Shown: one piece after another, positions 33,226 through 41,203 of the stretch
Layout of the letters: every line of letters starts with the position of its first letter
Position numbering within the stretch: the first letter of the stretch is position 1
DNA from: a virus
Length of the DNA: 64,000 nucleotides
Strand: one strand, 5' to 3'
IMG/VR virus record: IMGVR_UViG_3300024346_000022
Span: 1-64,000 of that record
Position numbers and translations under genes: made by a program
Notes under the pieces: model-generated
Databases searched by the model: none
What the model was told of the DNA's origin: nothing
What the model saw: only the letters and a program-made list of their open reading frames with translations

Positions 33226-33979
33226 TTACAATTCTTGGATTTACATTTCCTGGAGTAAGAATAACACCCCTTACACCACTTTCTCCAAGTGTGGAACCGG
33301 GTCTATAAACAACTCTTTGAGTATTAGATTCGCCAGTATCACTATTGAAAAGTTTATTATTGTCATTATTTTGTATAAAATCCAAACTTAATGTTCTGCC
33401 ACAAACATATCGTTCATAATTAAATGTTGCATTTACTTTTAATACATCAGAACCACTATACTGAACTGGTATAGAACTCAAAGAAAGTGGAAAAAGTCCA
33501 AAGAAATTATATTCAATTTCTGCGTTATAATCTCGGTCAAATTTAATAATTTTAGTCATATTGCTCTTATAGTCCTTTGGATATCTCATCCTAAAATAGT
33601 AACCGTCAACGGATGGATTCTCATTAGACCCACTGGAAATAAATTCCATCCAGTGCTCTATAAATTTTAAAGTTTTATAATCACTATCCACATAAAATTC
33701 TAGACCGATTTCTGTAAAGATTCTACGATGAGCGACTCTTTCATTTACCCCGGTATAATTATTTGTAACCTCGGCAGTTGCCAAAGAAGTTCCGGGTAGT
33801 GATGCCGAAAAACAAAGTAATCCGGCTTCATTACTAATAAATAATGGGTCAACACCTCTTATCGCAAGATGCGATAAAAGTGGACCGGGCAGACCACCAA
33901 ACACAACCTGAAAGTGTGAGCTCTGGGCGAGATTCGTAAAGAGTGGTTTAAAGTCGGATATTCTGCGGATACTAGGCAC
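33221..33979 (-). CDS. tail-tube-like baseplate protein (gp54/gp19-type)
   Basis: 252 residues. The pattern LCFSASLPGTSLATAEVTNNYTG, then IFTEIGLEFYVDSDYKTLKFIEHWMEFI and FDRDYNAEIEYNFFGLFPLSL is that of the tail-tube fold shared by gp19, gp48 and gp54. gp48 is encoded just across the divergent junction, so this one is probably the tube initiator gp54 or a relative. The start is GTG at 33979 with AAAAGG about 10 bases upstream, and a late CTAAATA at 34013-34020. Confidence 0.72.
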   Translation of the reverse strand: MPSIRRISDFKPLFTNLAQSSHFQVVFGGLPGPLLSHLAIRGVDPLFISNEAGLLCFSASLPGTSLATAEVTNNYTGVNERVAHRRIFTEIGLEFYVDSDYKTLKFIEHWMEFISSGSNENPSVDGYYFRMRYPKDYKSNMTKIIKFDRDYNAEIEYNFFGLFPLSLSSIPVQYSGSDVLKVNATFNYERYVCGRTLSLDFIQNNDNNKLFNSDTGESNTQRVVYRPGSTLGESGVRGVILTPGNVNPRIVT

Positions 33980-34020
33980 TCTAAATACCTTTTATGAGTC
34001 TTAATAGTATAAGTATTTAG
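33980..34020. promoter_or_regulatory. face-to-face late promoters between divergent operons
   Basis: Plus strand has CTAAATAC at 33981-33988 and the minus strand has CTAAATAC at 34013-34020, an inverted pair 24 bases apart. Each faces its own gene (gp4 rightward, tube-like gene leftward), so the two transcripts overlap in antisense for about 15 bases. Confidence 0.6.
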
Positions 34021-34464
34021 ATGTCTTATAAGGGAAAGTTTAAACCATCATTTCCGGAAAAGTATGTTGGAGACCCGACAAATATTATCTACCGGTCTCT
34101 GTGGGAACTGAAGTTTCTCAAATATTGTGATACGAATGAAAATATTTTAGAATATGCCTCCGAAGAACTTGCCATTCCTTATCGTTCCCCGATAGATGGT
34201 AAAGTTCATAGATATTTTCCCGATGCTTATATAAAAGTCAAGGAACCAGATGGAAGCATTAAAAAATATTTGATTGAGATTAAACCTTATAAGCAAACGA
34301 TGCCACCACCAAAACCAAAAAGGCAGACCAAAGGATACATCTATGAAGCATATGAGTATGCCAAGAACCAATCAAAATGGGAAGCAGCAAGAGAATATTG
34401 TAAGGACAAAGGATGGACCTTTAGAGTTCTCACGGAAAATGAATTGGGGATTTCCAAAAAATGA
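34021..34464 (+). CDS. 4: head completion protein gp4
   Basis: 147 residues, matching the T4 gp4/gp50 head completion protein. Starts SYKGKFKPSFPEKYVGDPTNIIYRSLWELKFLKYCD, followed by NILEYASEELAIPYRSP and the DxxYIKVKEPDG... KYLIEIKPYKQ nuclease-like core (Asp and Glu-x-Lys). The family protects DNA ends or joins heads to tails. First gene of the only large rightward late operon. The next gene overlaps by 4 bases (ATGA). Confidence 0.92.
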   Translation: MSYKGKFKPSFPEKYVGDPTNIIYRSLWELKFLKYCDTNENILEYASEELAIPYRSPIDGKVHRYFPDAYIKVKEPDGSIKKYLIEIKPYKQTMPPPKPKRQTKGYIYEAYEYAKNQSKWEAAREYCKDKGWTFRVLTENELGISKK

Positions 34465-34808
34465 ACCGCATCAAACCCCTACTTAAAAAATTATATGGAA
34501 CAGAAGATGCCGATGATTTAATGTTGGAGATACTTGATGTATTAAAACAAACCACCGGTTCTCCAGAAGCAGGTAATATCTATACTTTTGTTTATAAACC
34601 AAAGACACCGGGTATAAGATATGATGCAAATCCGTTGGTTGCCGTTACAAATGTTTATTCTTGGGGATTTAGTGGTATTAACTTCCACTGGGGGGAAAAA
34701 CGACAATATACTCTTGAGGAAGTGATTGGACCTCTACATATTGTGAATAAAAATGAGCTTGGTGATTTAAGAAGAATGCCTTTCGGACAAATCAAGATAA
34801 ATAACTAA
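34461..34808 (+). CDS. conserved hypothetical protein, 115 aa
   Basis: Begins MNRIKPLLKKLYGTEDADDLMLEIL, helical, then a beta-rich part with TFVYKPKTPGIRYDANPLVAVTNVYSWGFSGINFHWGEKRQYTLEEV. The latter is reminiscent of short conserved proteins next to gp4 in cyanophages. Function unknown. Coupled to gp4 by a 4-base overlap and to gp48 by a 9-base gap, so a tail or head assembly role is plausible. Confidence 0.72.
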   Translation: MNRIKPLLKKLYGTEDADDLMLEILDVLKQTTGSPEAGNIYTFVYKPKTPGIRYDANPLVAVTNVYSWGFSGINFHWGEKRQYTLEEVIGPLHIVNKNELGDLRRMPFGQIKINN

Positions 34809-34817
34809 AAAAGATAA

Positions 34818-35795
34818 ATGGTAAACGGATTTAACGTATCAGCAAGTTTATCGCCAAATGCGGAAAGAATTGCGGCGTCTGCTTCTGCAAAACTTTCCTC
34901 GTCTGTGGCACCTCTTAGATATCCACAGAAAAGTATTGGAAAAAATGATGATTACCTAGAAATAGGTGTGATTGAGTATGTTGCCAATAAATTAACATTG
35001 GGGCAAGATAATCTTAAATTAAGATCTCAAACAGAAGCAATACAACAATCTAATCAAAAAGCAAAACAAACAATACAACTACCAATACCATCAAATATTG
35101 GAGATACAAATCAAGTTGATTGGGGTAATGGAGATAGTTTAAATGCTCTTCAAGCTGCAGGAGTAACGAACATAGGAAATGTTCTTACAAGTAGTAATTT
35201 GGGAAAAGGTATTATTGATGCTTTTAAATCTATGGGAACAACCGCAAAGAATGTTGCAATCCAAGGTGGGGGACAAGATTTAGTTACGAGTTATTTTAGC
35301 GCAGAGTTAATAAACACATTAGGGGCAAACGTATCTCCAGAATCACTTATATCAAGAGCAACGGGTCAAGTTTTAAATCCAAATCTAGAATTACTTTTCA
35401 GTGGTGTCAATCTAAGGACTTTTCAATTTGATTTTGATTTTGCTCCAAGAGACGAAAAAGAATCTAATGTCGTTAAAGAAATTATAAGAGTCTTTAAGCA
35501 ATCTATGGCACCTAGAACTGGCAGTAATACTGAAGGGGCTGGATTATTCATTAAAGCGCCGAATGTTTTCCTCCTAAAATATAAGAGTGGAAGTCAGGAG
35601 CATCCTTATCTAAACAAATTTAAACCCTGTGCTTTGACAAGTATGGGTATGAATTATACGGGTTCTGGTTCATATGCGACTTATGCGGATAAAACTCCGG
35701 TTCATATGAAATTGTCTCTTAGTTTTACCGAACTCAATCCAATTTATAATGAAGATTATAATAGTAGTGTTGGTCTTCAAGCAGTAGGTTACTGA
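34818..35795 (+). CDS. 48: baseplate tail-tube cap gp48
   Basis: 325 residues against 364 in T4. NVSASLSPNAERIAASASAKLSSSV at the start is low-complexity, then LRYPQKSIGKNDDYLEIGVIEYV. The C-terminal half holds the tube-like domain: NPNLELLFSGVNLRTFQFDFDFAPRDEKES, VKEIIRVFKQSM, FLLKYKSGSQEHPYLNKFKPCALTSMGMNYTGSG, HMKLSLSFTELNPIY. The protein caps the baseplate and nucleates the tail tube. Next gene starts one base after its stop. Confidence 0.9.
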   Translation: MVNGFNVSASLSPNAERIAASASAKLSSSVAPLRYPQKSIGKNDDYLEIGVIEYVANKLTLGQDNLKLRSQTEAIQQSNQKAKQTIQLPIPSNIGDTNQVDWGNGDSLNALQAAGVTNIGNVLTSSNLGKGIIDAFKSMGTTAKNVAIQGGGQDLVTSYFSAELINTLGANVSPESLISRATGQVLNPNLELLFSGVNLRTFQFDFDFAPRDEKESNVVKEIIRVFKQSMAPRTGSNTEGAGLFIKAPNVFLLKYKSGSQEHPYLNKFKPCALTSMGMNYTGSGSYATYADKTPVHMKLSLSFTELNPIYNEDYNSSVGLQAVGY

Positions 35796-35796
35796 T

Positions 35797-36444
35797 ATGT
35801 CTTATTTTAGAGAGCTTCCAGATTTAGAGTATCAATCACCTTTTGCCGATAGTAATTCCTCACAGAATTATGTAAGGGCAAAGAATTTATTTCGTCGTAT
35901 AAAACTTCGTGATGACTTAAAAAATGTTTTTACTCTGTTTAATAAGTATCAGATTCCAGAAGGAGCAAGACCCGATACTGTTGCCGAAGAAGTTTATGGA
36001 AAAGCAGATTATGACTGGGTTGTTTTATTGACCGCAGGTATTATAAATGTCAGAGATGAATGGCCTCTTTCTAATAAAGACTTATACACATATGCGGAAG
36101 AAGTTTATGGAAATGACCTAAATGCCATACATCATTATGAAACCACAGAAGTCAAAGATTCTAATGGACGACTTATACTTCCATCTGGTAAGATTGTTGA
36201 TTCTAACTTTACTATTCCAAAACCAAATGATTACTTGGCAACATTAAATCCGGTTGTTGGGATTAGTAATTATGTATATCAAACTAGAAAAAATGAGGCA
36301 AATAGGACAATCTATCTTTTAAGAACGGATTATTTACAACAATATCTAAATGATATGAAAAAGATTATGTATTATGAAAAGTCTTCTCAATATATTAATA
36401 AAAAATTAATTCGCACCGAGAATACAAGAGTCACGATGCCATAA
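35797..36444 (+). CDS. 53: baseplate wedge subunit gp53
   Basis: 215 residues, close to T4 gp53 (196). YFRELPDLEYQSPF opens the protein, then KLRDDLKNVFTLFNKYQIPEGARPDTVAEEVYGKADYDWVVLLTAGIINVRDEWPLS, the hallmark of the family, in which gp53 locks wedge to hub. The final part is more variable. It ends in a strong bidirectional terminator shared with the opposing gp32 gene. Confidence 0.92.
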   Translation: MSYFRELPDLEYQSPFADSNSSQNYVRAKNLFRRIKLRDDLKNVFTLFNKYQIPEGARPDTVAEEVYGKADYDWVVLLTAGIINVRDEWPLSNKDLYTYAEEVYGNDLNAIHHYETTEVKDSNGRLILPSGKIVDSNFTIPKPNDYLATLNPVVGISNYVYQTRKNEANRTIYLLRTDYLQQYLNDMKKIMYYEKSSQYINKKLIRTENTRVTMP

Positions 36445-36468
36445 AAAAAGGGGAGAAATCTCCCCTTT
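36443..36468. terminator. bidirectional terminator between gp53 and gp32
   Basis: Stem GGGGAG (36450-36455), loop AAAT, CTCCCC (36460-36465), flanked by seven A on the left and TTT on the right. It serves both converging transcripts. Confidence 0.85.
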
Positions 36469-36474
36469 ACTAAA

Positions 36475-37386
36475 CTATTCTGCTAATTTTGCGAAATATG
36501 ACAATTCGTCAAAATCCTCATCATCAACCGCAACAGAGCGAGATGATTTTAGACTATTGAGTTCTCCACGAAGATCCTCGGTGAGTGATGGTGCCGAACC
36601 ACGATAGTCATCCTCATCATTAACTTCTTCATCAGTACGACGAGAACCTTTAGTTCCAAGAACAGAATCAAGACGAGTCTTCAGTTCTTCATAAGACTTA
36701 AACTGACTTGGGGCAACAAGTTCAGCGAGAGAGTTCTGCTTCTTCCATAGTGCCTCCAGAGCATCATCATCATCCAGAAGAGGTCCAGGAACAGCAAACT
36801 CACTCGAATCATAGTTACGATATCCGGCAACATTCTTTGCCTTCAGTTTAAAGTTAGCACCTTTCCAGAAGTCAAATGGGTCAATTGATTCCTCATCCTC
36901 AAACTCAGGTTGCATCGCCGCAGTAAGTTTGTCAAAGATTTTTTTGCCGAACTTATACAGAAAAACACCACCTTCGTTTTCTGGATTAGCGGGGTCTTTT
37001 ACGACATAAATGTTGGAAATATACGTCAGTTTGCGCTTCTGTTTGCGAGCAATTTCTTTACCAGCGTCAGTTCCATTATTCCAAAGTTCAGAATTATATT
37101 CCGAAACTGGATCTTTTTCTCCAATAGTAGTCCTACTATTTTCAATATACCAACCTCCGGTTCCCTGAAATGCGTGACTATAAAGTTTTACAAACGGCAG
37201 GTCTTCTCCATCAGGAGCAGGAAGAAAGCGAATTACCGCATAACCATTATTTGCTTTGTCGCATTCGAGTTTCCAGAAACGCTCATCCCCCGAACTACTA
37301 CTATTATTCATTTTTTGAACTTCTTTAACTAGTTTTTCAGTTAAAGAACCTAGTTTGGATTGTTTTTTAAGATTTGCAAATGACAT
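36475..37386 (-). CDS. 32: single-stranded DNA-binding protein gp32
   Basis: 303 residues (T4: 301). FWKLECDKANNGYAVIRFLPAPDGEDLPFVKLYSHAFQ is the OB-fold start, followed by GGWYIENSRTT and LTYISNIYVVKDP. The acidic C-terminal tail (VDDEDFDELSYFAKLAE) is the protein-interaction tail. The three zinc-binding Cys of T4 gp32 are absent; only Cys42 is present, so no zinc is expected. gp32 coats ssDNA in replication, recombination and repair. It has a perfect sigma70 promoter and its own terminator. Confidence 0.93.
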   Translation of the reverse strand: MSFANLKKQSKLGSLTEKLVKEVQKMNNSSSSGDERFWKLECDKANNGYAVIRFLPAPDGEDLPFVKLYSHAFQGTGGWYIENSRTTIGEKDPVSEYNSELWNNGTDAGKEIARKQKRKLTYISNIYVVKDPANPENEGGVFLYKFGKKIFDKLTAAMQPEFEDEESIDPFDFWKGANFKLKAKNVAGYRNYDSSEFAVPGPLLDDDDALEALWKKQNSLAELVAPSQFKSYEELKTRLDSVLGTKGSRRTDEEVNDEDDYRGSAPSLTEDLRGELNSLKSSRSVAVDDEDFDELSYFAKLAE

Positions 37387-37429
37387 TTGGATTTTTTGGA
37401 TAAATTGGATTTGTTTTTATGACATCTTT

Positions 37430-37458
37430 ATTATAGAAGATTTATAAAGGGATGTCAA
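37430..37458 (-). promoter_or_regulatory. consensus sigma70 promoter of gp32
   Basis: TTGACA (37453-37458), 17 bases, TATAAT (37430-37435) on the minus strand. The TGA stop of the upstream homing endonuclease is within the -35 box. TATAAATC also occurs in the spacer. Confidence 0.88.
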
Positions 37459-38105
37459 GCCCTCGTCCAACCTTTATGGTGATTTCTTTTACCACAAATT
37501 ACATGATGCATAGCTGAATCGGTGAGATTATTTTGTTCGCAAAAATATTTGAGATTATTTGCGGTATGTATTTTTCCTTCCGGATCTTTCATTACCCAAG
37601 TTTTATTATCTCTTGCTACTTTTCTTTCTCGTATTTGCTCCCTTTGCTCTTCTGTAAGTTTTTTGCCAAGCATTCCTTTTGGAGATATTCTTCCCATATG
37701 TGATTTACTCATTTTTCTTTTGGTTTCTTCAGATGCTTTTCTATTTTTAGCAGAATCTGATATTTTCTTTCTAACTTCTGGTCTTTTTGCTGGGTTATTT
37801 TCGCCAATCATATTTTCACTTGGAGTAATATAATAAAACTTTTTAGAAGTTTGCCTTGCTTTGTTGGCAAAATGAGGATTTTTATCTACTTCATAAAAGT
37901 CGTGAAGAACACATTCTGCCTCAAGTGCATCTTCTACGCTATCAAAAGTTTCTAAAATGATTTTTTGAGTTGGTTTAAAAGTTTTGTCTCTAAAACTTCC
38001 AAAATAATTTATATCTTCTTCTGGAAGACATTTACATTCTCTTTTTCCAATATATCCATTACCAAACTCTTCATAAGAGTAATAGACATAAAAATACTTT
38101 TTCAT
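37455..38105 (-). CDS. GIY-YIG homing endonuclease with NUMOD3 repeats, second copy
   Basis: 216 residues. YVYYSYE near residues 6-12 and GYIGKR at 17-22 form the GIY-YIG core, and LPEEDINYFGS and ARQTSKKFYY are shared with the gene at 4211. NUMOD3 units are in RPEVRKKISDSAKNRKASEETKRKMSKSHMGRISPKGMLGKKLTEEQREQI, and the C-terminus (KYFCEQNNLTDSAMHHVICGKRNHHKGW) looks like a small DNA-binding helix-turn-helix. Lies between the DUF1825 gene and gp32, a typical insertion spot in T4-like phages. Confidence 0.9.
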   Translation of the reverse strand: MKKYFYVYYSYEEFGNGYIGKRECKCLPEEDINYFGSFRDKTFKPTQKIILETFDSVEDALEAECVLHDFYEVDKNPHFANKARQTSKKFYYITPSENMIGENNPAKRPEVRKKISDSAKNRKASEETKRKMSKSHMGRISPKGMLGKKLTEEQREQIRERKVARDNKTWVMKDPEGKIHTANNLKYFCEQNNLTDSAMHHVICGKRNHHKGWTRA

Positions 38106-38129
38106 TCTTCTCTAATCGGGTGACATAAG

Positions 38130-38137
38130 TATTTATA
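38130..38137 (-). promoter_or_regulatory. late promoter TATAAATA for GIY-YIG gene 2
   Basis: Exact T4 late consensus, 25 bases before the ATG at 38105, between the arms of the hairpin at 38112-38192. Confidence 0.75.
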
Positions 38138-38144
38138 CAAGAAA

Positions 38145-38162
38145 GGAGCACCGAAGCACTCC
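38145..38162 (-). terminator. UUCG-loop terminator upstream of GIY-YIG gene 2
   Basis: GGAGTGC-TTCG-GTGCTCC on the minus strand, 7-bp stem with two G-U pairs, followed by TTTCTTGT. It would end the gp33-gp59-DUF1825 transcript just before the late promoter. Confidence 0.7.
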
Positions 38163-38212
38163 AATCTAACCTGAAAAGTGTCACCCGATCAGGCATTTGT
38201 ATTTATTACCAA

Positions 38213-38542
38213 TCAGTCAAGATAATTTTTAAGGGATTCAATAGTTTGTTTCATATTACCAAAGAGAATACTCATATCAGTATCTTGGGCGAATCCCATA
38301 ATGACAACTGACTTCTTTAGATTTTCTCTGATTTCAATTGCTTCCGGATCATCAGATAATGATATTCTCGTATACATAATCTGCTGTTTTTCAAGAAGTT
38401 CCGTCATTTTATTAATATGTTCTATTTTTTCTTCACGAGGACCCATAGTAAATGAAAACAGTCTCTCATAAAGAGTTTCTGAAAGTTCATTAATTTCTTT
38501 TAGTTCTTTCTGAACCAGTTCAGAATTAAAAAAATTACTCAT
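38213..38542 (-). CDS. DUF1825 family protein
   Basis: 109 residues starting MSNFFNSELVQKELKEI. The family is small, helical and shared by cyanobacteria and cyanophages; LLEKQQIMYTRISLSDDPEA is its most recognisable stretch. Function unknown. I took the ATG at 38542, which overlaps the gp59 stop by 8 bases; the frame opens 14 codons further upstream, into gp59. The position beside gp59 and gp33 suggests a replication or transcription-related role. Confidence 0.85.
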   Translation of the reverse strand: MSNFFNSELVQKELKEINELSETLYERLFSFTMGPREEKIEHINKMTELLEKQQIMYTRISLSDDPEAIEIRENLKKSVVIMGFAQDTDMSILFGNMKQTIESLKNYLD

Positions 38543-39122
38543 TAATAATGTCCCGCAATAGTTTTTTATAATAGAATATATCAATATGTATAAAAGGTTT
38601 ATATTTTTTAATTTTAAGAGATGTCATTTCCCATATAGGGTCTATAAGTTTTTTATCATACTCTTTAGAAAATGAAAATATTGTATCATATATTACCATA
38701 TTCTCAATTGATATATCATTTCTTAAGAATGTCTTTAGAATAATTGGATGACCCTTCGAGCAGTCGAAGACACTTTTTAATTCTTTTCCCGAGAATAATG
38801 CCGTTGATTGTTCTTTGAATAAGTAGGTTAAACTCTGTTGTCTTTTCATCCATTCTGCGTATGTTCTTTCTCCAGAATTGATAATGTGCCCGATCCATAT
38901 GCTCTGGGGATTGTCTGCCGCTATAAAGTTTGATACTAAAAAATCTACAATTTCTTTGTCATTATATTTTCTTGAAGATTTCTCGAAGAAGTATTTGTCT
39001 TTGCGTTTATTGAAAGAAGTTAGTGTTGCTCTTGTTTTTTTATATTTAAAGTAATCATATTTGGGATTACTGAAATGATTTTTCAGTCCCAAATATGCCT
39101 GATAAGTTTCAAAGGGGGACAT
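38535..39122 (-). CDS. 59: helicase loader gp59
   Basis: 195 residues, like T4 gp59 (217). The start SPFETYQAYLGLKNHFSNPKYDYFKY is diagnostic, followed by KRKDKYFFEKSSRKYNDKEIVDFLVSNF and the IWIGHIINSGERTYAEW stretch. gp59 loads the gp41 helicase on gp32-coated forks. Overlaps the gp33 stop by one base (TAATG) and lies in the order gp33-gp59-DUF1825-gp32 seen in cyanophages. Confidence 0.92.
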   Translation of the reverse strand: MSPFETYQAYLGLKNHFSNPKYDYFKYKKTRATLTSFNKRKDKYFFEKSSRKYNDKEIVDFLVSNFIAADNPQSIWIGHIINSGERTYAEWMKRQQSLTYLFKEQSTALFSGKELKSVFDCSKGHPIILKTFLRNDISIENMVIYDTIFSFSKEYDKKLIDPIWEMTSLKIKKYKPFIHIDIFYYKKLLRDIINE

Positions 39123-39451
39123 TAGATAGGCAATTTGGCTTTCGAAGTTTTCTTCATAAAATTAAGATTCATCGCATCATACTTTAATCTATCTTTTAAT
39201 GGTTTTGAGATCAGTTTAGTTACTGATTCGATTTCAATATTATTTTGTTCGCAAAACATAATAATAGCGTCGATATAATTACATTTTTCCTCAACAACTA
39301 TATTCTCAATTTCGAGTGAAAACTTGGATGGAGAAAGAAACTTTTCATTAATTTGCTTTTCTAATTGCTCGTTATATTTTTCTAAATCTGGGGGATCTAA
39401 TTTCATGTTTTCTATTTTAATCTCTAAAAGACTTTCCAAAATGTTTGGCAT
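39122..39451 (-). CDS. 33: late transcription co-activator gp33
   Basis: 109 residues (T4: 112). The C-terminal part VEEKCNYIDAIIMFCEQNNIEIESVTKLISKPLKDRLKYDAMNLNFMKKT is the RNA-polymerase-binding core. The protein connects the sliding clamp and host RNA polymerase with the gp55 late sigma factor, so the TATAAATA-type promoters in this window depend on it. The upstream region holds a sigma70-like promoter fused to a late CTAAATA element. Confidence 0.88.
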   Translation of the reverse strand: MPNILESLLEIKIENMKLDPPDLEKYNEQLEKQINEKFLSPSKFSLEIENIVVEEKCNYIDAIIMFCEQNNIEIESVTKLISKPLKDRLKYDAMNLNFMKKTSKAKLPI

Positions 39452-39467
39452 AATTTAATGTATTTTA

Positions 39468-39501
39468 TATTTAGTATAACTTAAAATAATGTATTAGTCA
39501 A
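39468..39501 (-). promoter_or_regulatory. overlapping early and late promoters of gp33
   Basis: TTGACT (39496-39501), 17 bases, TATACT (39473-39478), with the late element CTAAATA (39468-39474) sharing its last bases. The TAA stop of the exonuclease gene follows TTGAC directly. gp33 could be made both early and late. Confidence 0.65.
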
Positions 39502-40174
39502 CCCCCATGAGTTCAAGTTTATCATTCACAAACTTTTTGATATACTTAACCACTAATTTCATATACTTTTTTAGGTCACTTTCTTCATAGACAACGGACT
39601 CACCATCTTCACATGCCATAATAATCACAAGTTTCTTAATTGGAGTTCCCGTCATTTCATAATATGCCATACCATAAAACATCGCTTGGACGAAATAGTT
39701 CTCAATCCACTCTCTTGGTTTTGGTTTTTTAGAAGTCTTAAAGTCAATTACAGCGAGTTCACCATCATATTCGGCAATACAATCGGTTGTTCCGGCAACT
39801 CCAAGTTGGAGACTATAAAGTGGTCCCTCAAGGCAGTGGATATTATTAATTTTATTCAGTTCCGCCTTCGCAATCTTAAAAAGAAAATCCGGCAAAGGCG
39901 GAACTGACGGCAGAGTTTTATTATAAAGGTAGTTTTCCACAAGAGAATGCATATCCGTGCCACGAGAAGTAGCCGCTTTAGTGATCTTTTGCGCCTCATC
40001 CTCACCAACCCTTTTACGCCATTTGACAAATATTTCACGATTAAAATGACTAGTAACAGAGGTGATTGAAACTAATTTTAGAAGTTTATCTCCATCAGTA
40101 ACATCATAGTAACGAACTCCATCGATTGTTTCTCTTTCGAGTTTTGGCAACTCAACATCAAGATGATTAAACAT
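39494..40174 (-). CDS. PD-(D/E)XK exonuclease, MGME1/Cas4-like
   Basis: 226 residues. The nuclease core is GVAGTTDCIAEYDGELAVIDFKTSKK (about 125-150), giving Asp, then Asp-x-Lys, followed by the QAMFYGMAYYE helix (QxxxY motif of Cas4/RecB nucleases). SRGTDMHSLVENYL provides the N-terminal His. Such proteins are common in cyanophages and probably trim DNA ends or degrade host DNA. Overlaps PhoH by one base. Confidence 0.87.
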   Translation of the reverse strand: MFNHLDVELPKLERETIDGVRYYDVTDGDKLLKLVSITSVTSHFNREIFVKWRKRVGEDEAQKITKAATSRGTDMHSLVENYLYNKTLPSVPPLPDFLFKIAKAELNKINNIHCLEGPLYSLQLGVAGTTDCIAEYDGELAVIDFKTSKKPKPREWIENYFVQAMFYGMAYYEMTGTPIKKLVIIMACEDGESVVYEESDLKKYMKLVVKYIKKFVNDKLELMGVD

Positions 40175-40926
40175 TAAAAACCTGCTTCTAATTTCGCAAT
40201 AATATATTCTTTGACAAGTCCAGAACGAACAATATCATCGACACCAAACTCAATTATATCAAAAGATGGCATTTTACGCAAGACCGTCATAAAATCAATA
40301 ATACCATTTCTCTCATTTGTTTTTTGTAAATCTGATTGAGACGCATCACCACAGAACATAATCTTGGAGTTTTCACCAACACGAGTGATAATGGAGTCAA
40401 GTTCGTGATATGACATATTTTGGAACTCATCTACAATAATAATAGAATTATCAAGCGTGGTTCCTCTTAAAAATGAAGTGCTCCAGAACTTAATTGTTTC
40501 TTGTGACTTAAGATTACCATAAAGCATATCGAAATCTACATCACTTGGCATTTGGAACATATACTTCACCATATTCTTATAAGGAATTTGGTAAATGTCA
40601 GATTTGTCATCATAAGAACCGGGAAGAAATCCAATTTCTCTTGTGGCAACTAACGAACGGACAAGATAGATTTTTTCGTAAGGTGTTTTTTCATCTAAAA
40701 CCTCACGAAGAGCATTATAAAGAGTGATGAAAGTTTTACCAGTACCGGCACATCCATAGGCAACTAAATGTTTCTGTTCCGCATAAGAATCAAAAAGTTT
40801 TTTTTGATTGTCTGTAAGTGGGTCAATATCTATTAGATATTCACCATTTAAAGGTTTTTTACGCTTTGCTTGACGAGTGGTAAGACCAACACCGATTGGT
40901 TGCTCTGCTCTTTTTCTTCTTGCCAT
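40174..40926 (-). CDS. phoH: PhoH-like ATPase
   Basis: 250 residues. Walker A GCAGTGKT at 58-65, Walker B IIIVDEFQN at 161-169, and IYLVRSLVATREIGFLPGS between them are typical of PhoH. A basic N-terminal extension (ARRKRAEQP, RQAKRKKPLNG) precedes the ATPase. PhoH is one of the most frequent auxiliary genes of marine and freshwater phages; its role (possibly an RNA helicase) is not settled. Starts 6 bases after the 80-residue gene. Confidence 0.93.
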   Translation of the reverse strand: MARRKRAEQPIGVGLTTRQAKRKKPLNGEYLIDIDPLTDNQKKLFDSYAEQKHLVAYGCAGTGKTFITLYNALREVLDEKTPYEKIYLVRSLVATREIGFLPGSYDDKSDIYQIPYKNMVKYMFQMPSDVDFDMLYGNLKSQETIKFWSTSFLRGTTLDNSIIIVDEFQNMSYHELDSIITRVGENSKIMFCGDASQSDLQKTNERNGIIDFMTVLRKMPSFDIIEFGVDDIVRSGLVKEYIIAKLEAGF

Positions 40927-40932
40927 AAGTGG

Positions 40933-41175
40933 TTAGAGTTTTTTTACAGTTGATCCTGGCATCTTTTGGGCACGACCCAAAACATCGTTCCACGAAGGGT
41001 GCTTGGCGGTTAATTTGTCCCGCCAATCCCCCGCTTCTCCAACATTCATTTGTGTTGGAATAAGAGGTCTAATATAAGGATTTTCTTTGAGATATGGTTC
41101 TTTTTCTGCCATATACATCCATTTCTCGAAGATTTCTCCTGTTTCTGTATTCTCAAATCTATAAGTCGGGCACAT
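40933..41175 (-). CDS. conserved hypothetical protein, 80 aa
   Basis: MCPTYRFENTETGEIFEKWMYMAEKEPYLKENPYIRPLI at the N-terminus resembles the beta-hairpin of FmdB-like zinc-ribbon proteins but lacks the second Cys pair. A basic C-terminal part (DVLGRAQKMPGSTVKKL) follows. In cyanophages a similar small gene often lies by PhoH. Function unknown. A late CCTAAATA element (41196-41203) precedes it. Confidence 0.72.
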   Translation of the reverse strand: MCPTYRFENTETGEIFEKWMYMAEKEPYLKENPYIRPLIPTQMNVGEAGDWRDKLTAKHPSWNDVLGRAQKMPGSTVKKL

Positions 41176-41195
41176 AAGGTATAATAATTTACAAA

Positions 41196-41203
41196 ATATT
41201 TAG
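41196..41203 (-). promoter_or_regulatory. late promoter element CCTAAATA
   Basis: Late-type CTAAATA element 21 bases before the ATG at 41175. It contains the TAA stop of thyX. Confidence 0.55.

Larger units (their letters stand above)
38112..38192 (-). promoter_or_regulatory. long-range hairpin upstream of GIY-YIG gene 2
   Basis: CTGATCGGGTGACA (38179-38192) can pair with TGTCACCCGATTAG (38112-38125), 14 bp with one G-U. The 3' arm ends 6 bases before the ATG and overlaps the start of the AGAGAAGA ribosome-binding site. The terminator and the late promoter lie in the loop. Confidence 0.62.
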
